Shown: one piece after another, positions 31,966 to 41,662 of the stretch
Layout of the letters: each line of letters starts with the position of its first letter
Position numbering within the stretch: the stretch's first letter is position 1
Assembly (NCBI RefSeq): GCF_000004195.4
Contig: NC_030681.2
Coordinates: 27,046,982-27,110,981 of the forward strand
Direction of reading: 5' to 3'
DNA: 64,000 bases
Source of the DNA: Xenopus tropicalis
Taxonomy: Eukaryota; Chordata; Amphibia; Anura; Pipidae
Notes under the pieces: generated by a model
What the model saw: only the letters and a program-made list of their open reading frames with translations
What the model was told of the DNA's origin: nothing
The model's database searches: none
Translations under genes and position numbers: made by a program

Positions 31966-32376
31966 AAAAACTTCAGTCACACTTTACTACTGCGCTGCAA
32001 GGTGGAGTGATATCAATCCCCCTCCCAGCAGCTGATTGGCAGAACAATGGGAAGGGAGCAAGATCGCAGCTCCCAGTAGGTATCAGAATAGCACTCAATA
32101 GTAAGAAATCCAAGTCCGGCTTGGGACTCCTCCAGTTACATGGGAGTAGGAGAAACAATAGGTTAGCTGAAAGCAGTTCCAATGTGTAGCGCTGGCTCCT
32201 TCTGAAAGCTCAGGCACAATGCACTGAGATGGCGCCTACACACCAATATTACAACTAAAAAAATACATTTGTTGGTTCAAGAATAAAATTTTAAATGGTA
32301 GAGTGAATTATTTGCTATGTAAGCAGTGTAATCTATGAAAAAAAAAGTACACCATAAAAGTCACAACAGAATCCCT
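31966..32376 (-). mobile_element. T2 MITE (AGGGATTC end), left-truncated
   Basis: It ends CACAACAGAATCCCT before TTAA (32377-32380). Its interior (CCCAGTAGGTATCAGAATAG, TCCAGTTACATGGGAGTAGG, ACACACCAATATTACAACTA) is the reverse complement of 34450-34830. The other terminus is replaced by unrelated sequence. Confidence 0.85.
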
Positions 32377-32380
32377 TTAA

Positions 32381-32713
32381 TGGGTCTTTATATGGAAGCC
32401 ATTGCTATGAGTCAAGAACAATGGTTACATATGTAAACTTGACACTGCTAGTTAGGCCTGTAACACCTCCATAGAAATTGGGAAAACAAAGCAAGCTGAA
32501 ATAATTATACATCCGTCCTTAGTATTCCCATAAGCCAAATAAAAAGGAAAGTGAGACTTTCACAACCTAAAATTCTTGGTAGCAGAGAACAATGACTATG
32601 TCGATAATGCAGTTACATACAATGGCAATAGCTTCCCTTTCTGTAAGGACTTGGGAAGTTTTATATACATATATTTCATGGTTATAATAGTGCTTTTTCA
32701 TGTTCAGTGACAT
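32381..32713. other. Non-coding DNA, nothing recognised
   Basis: Spacer. Confidence 0.5.
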
Positions 32714-32716
32714 ATA

Positions 32717-33107
32717 GGGGCTGATTTACTAATCCACGAATCCGAATGGGAAAAAATCGTATTGGAAACGAACATTTTGCGACTTTTTTGTATTTTTTGC
32801 GATTTTTTTCCTCGCCGTCGCGATTTTTTAGTGAATTGTCACGACTTTTTCGTAGCCGTTACGACGTGCAAGAATTGTCGCGACTTTTTTGTATTGAGCG
32901 CTAGTAAACGGTGGGCAAACCTTTCCGATTTTTTTGCGGCGGCTACGAAAAAGTCGCGACAATTCACGCAAGTCATAACGGCTACGAAAAAGTCGCGAAA
33001 TTTACGAAAAAGTTGCGATGGCAACGAAAAAATTGCAAAATACCGATCATTACGAAAAAAACGCATTTGGATTCTTTTGATCCGTTCACTGATTAGTAAA
33101 TCGCCCC
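32717..33107. mobile_element. GGGGCTGATTTACTAATC foldback MITE
   Basis: Ends GGGGCTGATTTACTAATCCA and CTGATTAGTAAATCGCCCC, with ATA at 32714-32716 and 33108-33110. The body is rich in CGTA/TACG and AAAAAGTCGCGA stems. It shares its termini with 30818-31256 but has a different core. Confidence 0.9.
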
Positions 33108-33110
33108 ATA

Positions 33111-33808
33111 GTATTAATATAGAACTCCTTATGTTGAGATATTAATAAATGACCTTCACAAAGAACACTGTTCCTTATTGGTCATTCAAAAAACATGTAA
33201 AATGTATAAACTTATGTGGAATCATTTATAAAATAAAAATATAATATTATTTGCTAGTTCATATCCTATTCCGTACAGTTTAGGTATCTGTATAGCAATG
33301 TTGCTTAAGACCATCATTACAAAAACCCAACACCCTGTAGGAATCTGCGTATTTTTTCAGAGATCGCCGATATTTTTCTAGCTAATATTAGAATTCTCAA
33401 GGCTCATTAAACTGTCAAAATGTTAAGATGATGAACCAGTCAGAGTCCCTCCCTCAACGTCTGCTTGTCAGAGAAATGTTTCCTGATTTAAATACAAAAA
33501 AGTGTGGTTTCCTTTAGAAACTATAAACATGTGAATGGAAAAAACCTCCAGAGTACTATCATATGAAGCTGCTGACGTAAAATATTGAGGCAAACTCTGT
33601 AAAGAAAGCTGCGTCCCTCCAGGCCAAATGCTCAGAGTTTGGGAGGCATCACAGCAGCAGAGTTTTAGGCTATTGAGTCGCTAGTTAACAAGGTTTCTTT
33701 GGATTCTTAGTAACAAAAAAGGCATTTTTAAGAAATGTCTATTATCAATAAGCTAATCTAACCTATAGGGTAGCAGGAATATAGCTACTAATAGACTGGA
33801 AAGTGTTA
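33111..33808. other. Non-coding DNA, nothing recognised
   Basis: Single-copy-looking spacer. Confidence 0.5.
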
Positions 33809-33994
33809 GGGGTATATTTTTCAAAATAAGTTTAGAGCTTAATACATAAAAACTCACCCACATTCTATTCATTCCTATGGGATTTTTAGAAGTGTATTAA
33901 TCAATGGGTGAAAGTTAGAGCCCACCATTTGATAAATACGCTTCTAAAAATCCCATAGGAATGAATAGAATGTGGGTGAATTTTTATTTATTAA

Positions 33995-34910
33995 AGGGAT
34001 TCAGTCATGATTTTAAAGGAACAATAACACCAAAAAATTAAAGAGTTTTAAAGTAAATTAAATATAATGTACTGTTGCCTTGCACTGGTAAAAGTTGTGT
34101 GTTTGCTACAGTAACTCTACTATAGCTTATATATAATAAGCTGCTGTGTAGCCATGGGGGCAGCCATTCAAGCTGGAAAAAAGGAGAAAAGGCACAGGTT
34201 ACATAGCAGATAACTGATAAGCTCCGTAGAATACAATAGTGTTTTATCTGTTATCTGCTAAGTGCCTGTGCCTTTTTTCCTTTGAATGGCTGCCCCCATG
34301 GCTACACAGTTGCATTCTTTATATAAACCATAGTAGTGTTTCTGAGGCAAACACACCAATTGTACCAGGGCAGGGCAGCAGTACATTATATTGGAATTTC
34401 TTTTATACACTTGAATTTTTTGGTGTTACTGTTCCTTTAATGGGTTACTTTTTATGTCTAAAATACACGGTTTACATAGCAAATAATTCACTCTACCATT
34501 TCAAATTTTATACTTGAACCAACAAATGTATTTTAGCTGTAATATTGGTGTGTAGGTGCCATCTCAGTGCATTGTGCCTGAGTCTGAGCTTTCAGAAGGA
34601 GCCAGCATTACACATTAGAACTATTGTAACCTATTGTTTCTCCTACTCCCATGTAACTGGAGGAGTCCCAAGCCAGACTTGGATTTCTTACTATTGAGTG
34701 CTATTCTGATACCTACTGGGAACTGCTATCTTGCTCCCTTCCCATTGTTCTGCTGAGGGGGAAAGGGAGGGGGTTATATCATTCCAACTTGCAGCTCAGC
34801 AGTAAAGTGTGACTGACCTGAGTACAGGTCACATGGCTGAGGGTATGGTTTCCCCATGTAAAATTTCAAAATTAAATATTAAAAACATGTTTTCCCATGA
34901 CAGTATTCCT
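33995..34910. mobile_element. T2 MITE (AGGGATTCAGTCATGA), middle layer
   Basis: TTAA (33991-33994), AGGGATTCAGTCATGATTTT at the left, CATGACAGTATTCCT at the right, TTAA (34911-34914). The interior from 34450 matches the inverted copy at 31966-32376. It contains another complete T2 MITE. Confidence 0.9.
34017..34436. mobile_element. T2 MITE (AGGAACAATAACACC), innermost layer
   Basis: TTAA (34013-34016), AGGAACAATAACACCAAAAA, and TTTTTTGGTGTTACTGTTCCT before TTAA (34437-34440). The 420-bp body is strongly self-complementary (ATAGCAGATAACTGATAAG / TTATCTGTTATCTGCTA; GCCATGGGGGCAGCCATTCA / GAATGGCTGCCCCCATGGC). Confidence 0.92.
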
Positions 34911-34946
34911 TTAAGCGCTAAGCTCACATTTTGATAAATCTGCCTG

Positions 34947-36632
34947 TACATGTTGGAGAGTGCATTTTAGGGCATATTGCTTCATGTTTTTCTACCTTGC
35001 CAAAAAATTTTCTAACTTGTGCACTTAGTGGGTCATTAGTGGACAGATTGACCTACATAATTGGTCAGTATTTAATTCATAACAAACACGGGAAGCAGTT
35101 TAAGTGGTTCTTAAGGAAACAGGTAATGTGCAGAAGCACCTTCACCCTATAGGCTATCACTCAGGGCAGGCTTGAAAATCCTGTTGGCCTAGGAGCATAC
35201 AGATGTGTTAATGTGGCCCTTATCAGACGAGTTTCTGTGGGGGCCACTGATTGGATCAGCCCAATTTGGCCCAGCAATTTACTGAGTGAGAGAAACCACA
35301 AAACTAACACAAACCAAGACTTAAGGTTAATCGAACTGGGCAAGTTACTTCCCAACTCTTCTCCTCATTAATCCTTGTATAAGTCTAAGGTAGAATTATA
35401 TAAGGGATGAATGTGTCAATATCATTAGGTTTTAGTTGCCCGCTTGGTAGTTTCAGCCAGTGGCATTAAATAGCGACCCTGTATAAGACTACAAGGGCAT
35501 AGCCTCATAGCTAAGGTGGCCGTTTTGATACCTGAAGGCAGAATAAAATCATAAAATTAATTACAATTTTACAAAATAATGTTTCCCTTTTATGGCATTA
35601 CTTTTGTATTGGCCTAGTTATCCATAAGTGAAAACAGCAGCACGGAGGGAAAAAAAAAACATCTTTAGGATAATGAGGGTAAAGGTTTCTGTACAGATTA
35701 ACAGAATTTCCTAACTGTCTGCATGTATCCCTCCACAATAAAACAGCTCTGTTTCTACAGCTGTTGTTTAATCACAGTCTTGGATTATTGCTTTGGGAAA
35801 TTTGAGGTTGCAGATGACAATGGACATAATGACACTTCTTTTGAAGGAACTTGAAATTATATAACCCCTGTCAAACAGATGTATTTATAATTAGGCTGAA
35901 GAGGATGCAATTTTAGAAGTTAGGAAAATTAATTGCATGCCGTGTAAGGCAAAACCTTCTTTTCTTAGAAAAATTAAATCAAGGCTACACTAAAAATGGA
36001 AACTGATTAACAAAAAAACACCATTTGTCTGTACAGTAAGCCTAACATTTATTTTTGGATTATTTGGCCACACAAAAAGTAAATCATAAAATTCAGTCAA
36101 ATCCTGAAGATTTCAAAATGATTAAACTCATGAGTAAAATTTACTCTGCATCTGTTTAATTAGCCAAGGGCCAAGGTGCCACTAAAACGCACGCCCTTTC
36201 TGTATTCTCCTCCCTTCCAGCCTTTTGTAACCTCATGCCCGAGGTCTAATGGTTATCTACCTCCCATTCAGGTTATTTAAAATCTCTTGCACTATTTTAC
36301 CTTACTTAGATACCTACCTACTACCTTTTAGTAGTAAATAAGTATATTTTAAAGACAACAAGTGGCCCCGGGCCAGAACCAATGTTCACTTACATCTGAA
36401 TTGGATGCAGTAATGCACATTTTGCTTTAATTCTGTTGTTATATATTCATATAATCACCTAGCAACTTGGGTATGTGTTCATCACATCTTAGCTACAGGC
36501 CATGAAAAAGGAAAGTTTGACTTCCTGAGTTCCTTTTATTCAGAAGCAGATGAAAAGTGTTTTTTTTTCAAGCTTTAATACTTATGTTACAAGAGGAACA
36601 TGAAACTTGAGCTTGTGTTAGCTAGAAGTAGG
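34947..36632. other. Mostly single-copy DNA, possible conserved element at 35700-36180
   Basis: No transposon ends. 35700-36180 is repeat-free and rich in homeodomain-type words (TTAATTGCATGC near 35930, GTTTAATTAGCC near 36155), a composition seen in developmental enhancers. This is an inference only. Confidence 0.35.
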
Positions 36633-36880
36633 ATACCAGAAAACTCCCAGTGGGCCCAGGGGTTAGTGGGCCCTCCTGCTCCTGACCATTTGGCCTGTTT
36701 CATGGTCATTCCCTATTTCTGAATGGGAACAAAGAGGAGAAATAGATGAAAGAATAGATGCTAGCATGTAAATAAAGGAGAATAAAGTGGTTGAGTGAGT
36801 AAAGGAGGAAAAAATGTTCGGAGGGTGGGCCCAGGCTCTAAGGTTTTCTGGTGGGTCCCTGAGGTCCCGGTCCGACACTG
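36633..36880 (-). mobile_element. CAGTGTCGGACCGG-type hAT MITE
   Basis: The right end on the plus strand is CCCGGTCCGACACTG, so the minus-strand element starts CAGTGTCGGACCGGGACCTC, a hAT-style CAGTG terminus. ATACCAGAAAACTCCCAGTG and GGTTTTCTGGTGGGTCCCT form an internal inverted repeat. No clear TSD. Confidence 0.55.
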
Positions 36881-37261
36881 GGCAAGTGGTTACCTCAGTT
36901 ACAAAGTAGCTCTAGACACTTGGCTTTATGGGAGTTCAGGACTGAGAGGGCTATTCTTTTCTTTGGGGTCTAGTGAGTATTATAGAGTTAAGCAGCAGCA
37001 AATACTGTATATTTCAAAAGATTCACTTATGGAACAATGGTGAAACAGACATCTCAAAAAGGTTTGACAAAACTAGAACTTTTCAATCCCTAAATCAAAT
37101 ATTTCAGAAAATCAAATCAAGGGTGGGACAGTTATTGCTAGAAATAAGCAATCTGGGGAGATAGTAGGCAAAATATTCATTGTCCCTCTTTAATACCTGC
37201 AATTGTCATTTTTATATTGTAAAATGAAGACGTGTATTGATAAATTACTGGCAATGATACA
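36881..37261. other. Non-coding DNA, nothing recognised
   Basis: Spacer. Confidence 0.5.
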
Positions 37262-37377
37262 GCTGTGAGTGTTTCTGCACTCGGGTCTTGAGTTTAAATC
37301 CAACCAGTGACATTTGTAGGTTCTCTTACTAGTGTTTGTCTGGTTGTCATGGGTTTCTCCCATAATCCCAACACTTA

Positions 37378-38528
37378 GGGGGACAGTTATTATTGTACAA
37401 ATGCTCCGAGCGTATTTTCTGAGACCATTTCATACCTTGTGCAACAATTTCGTACCTTGCGACAAAATCGTATTGTGGCGTTGAGTGCGAAAGTTTTGGA
37501 TTCATTCAAGCTTCGGTATCGTGACTTTCCTTGGGCCAGGTTGGAGCTGCAGAGTGCCATTGAGCCCTATGGGAGACTTTCCTTGGGCCGGGTTGGAGCT
37601 GCAGAGTGCCATTGAGCCCTATGGGAGACTTTCCTTGGGCCAGGTTGGAGCTGCAGAGTGCCATTGAGCCCTATGGGAGACTTTCCTTGGGCCGGGTTGG
37701 AGCTGCAGAGTGCCATTGAGCCCTATGGGAGACTTTCCTTGGGCCGGGTTGGAGCTGCAGAGTGCCATTGAGCCCTATGGGAGACTTTCCTTGGGCCGGG
37801 TTGGAGCTGCAGAGTGCCATTGAGCCCTATGGGAGACTTTCCTTGGGCCGGGTTGGAGCTGCAGAGTGCCATTGAGCCCTATGGGAGGCTTTCCTTGGGC
37901 CGGGTTGGAGCTGCAGAGTGCCATTGAGCCCTATGGGAGACTTTCCTTGGGCCGGGTTGGAGCTGCAGAGTGCCATTGAGCCCTATGGGAGACTTTCCTT
38001 GGGCCGGGTTGGAGCTGCAGAGTGCCATTGAGCCCTATGGGAGACTTTCCTTGGGCCGGGTTGGAGCTGCAGAGTGCCATTGAGCCCTATGGGAGACTTT
38101 CCTTGGGCCGGGTTGGAGCTGCAGAGTGCCATTGAGCCCTATGGGAGACTTTCCTTGGGCCGGGTTGGAGCTGCAGAGTGCCATTGAGCCCTATGGGAGA
38201 CTTTCCTTGGGCCAGGTTGGAGCTGCAGAGTGCCATTGAGCCCTATGGGAGACTTTTCTTGGGCCGGGTTTGAGCTGCAGAGTGCCATTGAGCCCTATGG
38301 GAGACTTTCCTTGGGCCGGGTTGGAGCTGCAGAGTGCCATTGAGCCCTATGGGAGACTTCAGGCAGTCGGTACGAAAATTTAGTGACTTTCGGATCGCCA
38401 ATACGATATTATCATAACTATTCCGATTTTTTCGTAAGCATTTTCGGGATATTTGCAATCATCAGAAATTATCGTATCCAATCCGAATTTTACCCATTTC
38501 GGGATTCGAAATTTGATGAATCTGCCCC
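37378..38528 (-). mobile_element. Harbinger-like MITE with 52-bp satellite, second copy
   Basis: Left GGGGGACAGTTATTATTGTA after TTA; right AATTTGATGAATCTGCCCC before TTC (one mismatch from a 3-bp TSD). The arms contain CTTTCGGATCGCCAATACGA and AATTATCGTATCCAATCCGA. It is the same family as 1432-4177 in opposite orientation, and the array sits at the same internal place. Confidence 0.8.
37525..38359 (-). repeat. 52-bp satellite array, third block
   Basis: About 16 copies of the reverse complement of the 1.6-kb satellite (GAGCCCTATGGGAGACTTTC, TTGGGCCGGGTTGGAGCTGC). The units are more uniform than at 1.6-4 kb. Confidence 0.95.
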
Positions 38529-38655
38529 TTCGTTTTAGGCTCCTAAAAAACAACTGGTCTCAATCTATGTGTGCATTAGGGGGCTGTGAAGAAGTTGGAT
38601 GGTTGGCTCTATAGAAGCAGGGAGTGATATGTTTGAATTTGTTGGTGCTGTATAA

Positions 38656-40321
38656 ATAAAATTATATTGCTCCTAGCAGTTATTTTTGCAATTTAACTCT
38701 TCACTGTTTTCAATGTGTTCAGTCTCATCCTTCGTGCTGACATTTGATTTGCGGTGCCATAATATTACACAGAACTACGATTATCACATTTTAGCTTAAT
38801 AAGTGAAGGTCTGTTTCCTCCAAGTTTTGGAATCTTTCCAGAGCACTGCCCTACTCAGAAATGGATACTAGGACACGTGCCAAGAGCCTGCGGAAGAGCT
38901 ATCAATATTATTACCATGTGTCAAACTAGATTTACGTCTGTCTGACACTGGACATTTACCAAGCCTTGAGTACAACATGTAGATTAGTTAGGGGGGAAAT
39001 CTCTGTTATTCATGAAAATGATGTTCATATTATTCAGGTTACATCCCTAACTAATGACTCATGTCTAAGATTTAATTTAAGGTAGATCCATACAGGGTAC
39101 AAAAGGAATCTTCCATCGAAGCTTCTTAAATTTCACTCATGTTATCAACCACCAGCTCACTCCTTCAATAGGACACCATACAAACGAACTGTAGTGTAAT
39201 GTAGAATATATACCAGACTCAGAAGTGGAGAAGAATATAATATTCATGCTGCACCCAAATCTCCCCTGTCAGCTTAATAACCCTCGTACAGGAAACCAAT
39301 GTGAGGGAATGGACTTGAGCCCAGAAAGGTGGGGTACAACAAGTGCTGGTAAATCAGGGTTTTAGCCTGTAGAATTATTCCTACGACAGGTATTACTCAG
39401 GACAAATGTTTTCGTTTAGTCTCCTTTTTATATGTATGGTTTGCAAATAGGGGAGAAATGAAGACGGGTTTAGTATTTTTTTAAGGGCAAGAAGCATGTT
39501 CCCTCCAGTATAGATATACAGTGTAAATATATTAAAAAAAATTATATCTCAGATATTTAGGAATATCTTTTAGGGGGTGGGCTTCTAGTTGCTTCTTGGA
39601 GGCAGGGATCCTTGTTGCAGCAACCTAGATTTGACTCTATCAGCTCCTTAACTTGCCTCCTCATCTTCAGGCCAAAAACTTGGGCTTTGAACTGGGAACC
39701 TCCTGAGTCCTGCCTACTAGTTGCTCTGACTTAATTCCTGAACCAGTAAAGCACCCAGCAAGTTTTCATCTCTCATTCACTGTCTTTATTATTTTTTTAC
39801 CTGACTTTCCCATCTCATCCCAGCAGCTGTATTGGCCAGCCAGTAAGAGCCAGCTGTCCCTATACAAACCCATCTCCCACATGATTACCCTACCTGAGAA
39901 TTAGTTTCTGCAGCACCGTGGCTTGTCCCTGGCTCCTGCTCCTCTGGCTCTTGTCTCTCTTGCCTGTATCTGCTCCAGTCCTGTTCCTGCTCTTGCTCCA
40001 GCCCCATTCTGTCCCAGTCCAGTCTGTCCAGGTCGTTCCCAAACAGTTCCTTGCCTGGAACTCTCATTATTCGTGCACTCACTATTTCCCTTTAAACCCC
40101 TGACAATGAGCTTCCTGTAATTTACCATTTCAGTCCTCTTTGTATTTATTCTTTTAATGACAAAAAGGACAATGTTTGTCCTCTTTGTATTTATACTTCA
40201 CATTTGCCTAATGGATGCAGCAAGTGATTGTATTATTGTTTTCCAGCAGAAACATGTTTTTCCTTTGCTTTTATGAAATTAAAAAGCCTTTGAGGTTTCC
40301 ATTATTGCCTTCCTTATTGAC
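38656..40321. other. Non-coding DNA with a pyrimidine/CTG-rich patch
   Basis: No exon supported. About 39915-40040 is rich in CTCCTG/CCTGCTCTTG words; open frames on both strands there come from low complexity. Nothing else recognised. Confidence 0.5.
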
Positions 40322-40325
40322 GTAA

Positions 40326-40769
40326 AGGAGAAGGAAAGGCTAATAAAGAGTTAATCCCAAGCTGCAGGCATACCTTCAGTTCTCTCAATAGTGCCCTTAA
40401 GTCTCCCCATATTTCACCTGTTCAGATGATCAGAAGCCTCATAGGAAAAAAAAACGCTGAGCTCTGTAAAGAAAGTTCCCATAATGCCTCACTCCTGCAC
40501 CAAGACCAGTTTGTAAGACTATGAGGAAGCTTCCTGCTGATTGGCTCAGACCTTCATTCTTAAGGGGGGGAGTGAGTTCTTAGCATTCTTGAGGGAGGGG
40601 GGAGCAGGAGAGTGGAGAGAAGAGAGAGCTGTGTGTCTCTGGCACAGGAAAACAGAGACAACAAATCTTTTGACAGAGAAGTCAGTGCAGCTTTTCTGTG
40701 AGTGTTTATGACTGTATTTACATAGACCTTTATGATAAAGCTTACTTAGTTTTTACCTTTCCTTCTCCT
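40326..40769. mobile_element. T2 MITE (AGGAGAAGGAAAGGC)
   Basis: Left GTAAAGGAGAAGGAAAGGC and right ACCTTTCCTTCTCCT followed by TTAA (40770-40773); the left target reads GTAA, one change from TTAA. The 444-bp interior is purine-rich near 40580-40650. Confidence 0.85.
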
Positions 40770-40773
40770 TTAA

Positions 40774-41213
40774 CTTTCATTATCACCTCCAGAGTTATCC
40801 TAAAGTGTAATATCACTTTGACAAAAAAGCAATGGGCAATTGAAAGTGGTACAAAATAAAAAAATACAAGATAAAGTAGCATGAGGAAAAGCCTATACAT
40901 TTGCTTATGGCCTTTACAGTCCAATACCATAACATGATGTTTCTTGCAGTAGGTAATCTCCTGTATTTGCCACAATTCAGCAAGAGAGTTAAGTGCCCCC
41001 TATATTAAATAATTTACACACAGAACTGGGGAGTAGTAAGGGGAGAATAAACTTATCATCTTTCCTCTCATATAAACCAACCGATTCCCACCAGCACATA
41101 TATGGCTAGAAGGTCTCCGGTTGGACCAACCTGCATCCTGCATCAGGACCACATGAACGTCAGTAATAAAGTCTTGGCTGCCATTGTTAGCATGGCTATT
41201 GTGTTAAGGTGGC
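40774..41213. other. Non-coding DNA, nothing recognised
   Basis: Spacer. Confidence 0.5.
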
Positions 41214-41216
41214 CAT

Positions 41217-41659
41217 ACACGAGGCAATTTCGCTCGTTGTGCGATGAACGATTATATCGACAAACGATCGTATGGCGATCGAGTTCCCATACGATATGCC
41301 ATCCACGAGCAACGATAATTCGGGAAAGATTTTGTCGCATCATTATCGTAAAATACATACGATCGTACCTCTACGTACGATCGAATGTCGTTGACTTCCG
41401 CTGCTGGCAATCGTGACATGCGCAGAGAACAATCGTTGAAAGACAAATGTCTGACACTCACACCAACTGGCAGATTTTATCGTTAAACGACCAAAATTTT
41501 TAAACCTGGCCGATCGATTTTGGGGACGATAATGTCGGCTCGTTTAGTGGGACGACGATCATTCGTACACCACCAACTATACGATAACTTAACGATAGCA
41601 TCGGATCGTTCGGGAATCGGTCGTTTGTAAGTAAAAAATCGGTCCGTGTATGGCCACCT
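41217..41659. mobile_element. GGTGGCCATACACGAGG foldback MITE
   Basis: Ends AGGTGGCCATACACGAGGCA and CGGTCCGTGTATGGCCACCT, with TTA at 41214-41216 and 41660-41662. The 443-bp body is full of CGAT/ATCG stems. It shares termini with 22790-23131 but has a largely different core. Confidence 0.9.
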
Positions 41660-41662
41660 TTA

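Larger units (their letters stand above)
33809..34946. mobile_element. Outer palindromic MITE (GGGGTATATTTTTCAAAAT) of a three-level nest
   Basis: The left arm holds ACCCACATTCTATTCATTCC then TATGGGATTTTTAGAAG, mirrored by CTTCTAAAAATCCCATAGGA then ATGAATAGAATGTGGGT. After a T2 insertion (33995-34910) the right end continues as AGCTCACATTTTGATAAATC, which pairs with the left terminus. The TSD is eroded. Confidence 0.7.
37262..38655 (+). mobile_element. tRNA-headed SINE split by a satellite MITE
   Basis: The left half (to 37374) has TTGAGTTTAAATCCAACCAG (B-box-like) and GTCATGGGTTTCTCCCATAA, matching the core of the SINE at 8150. The right half (about 38580-38655) has GTTGGTGCTGTATAAATAAA, the usual tail. 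The element at 37378-38528 separates them. Confidence 0.6.

Noticed and set aside
39545..40140. Possible LTR-like or CTG-rich coding segment
   Set aside because: Low-complexity pyrimidine-rich DNA; frames on both strands, no terminal repeats or conserved domain.
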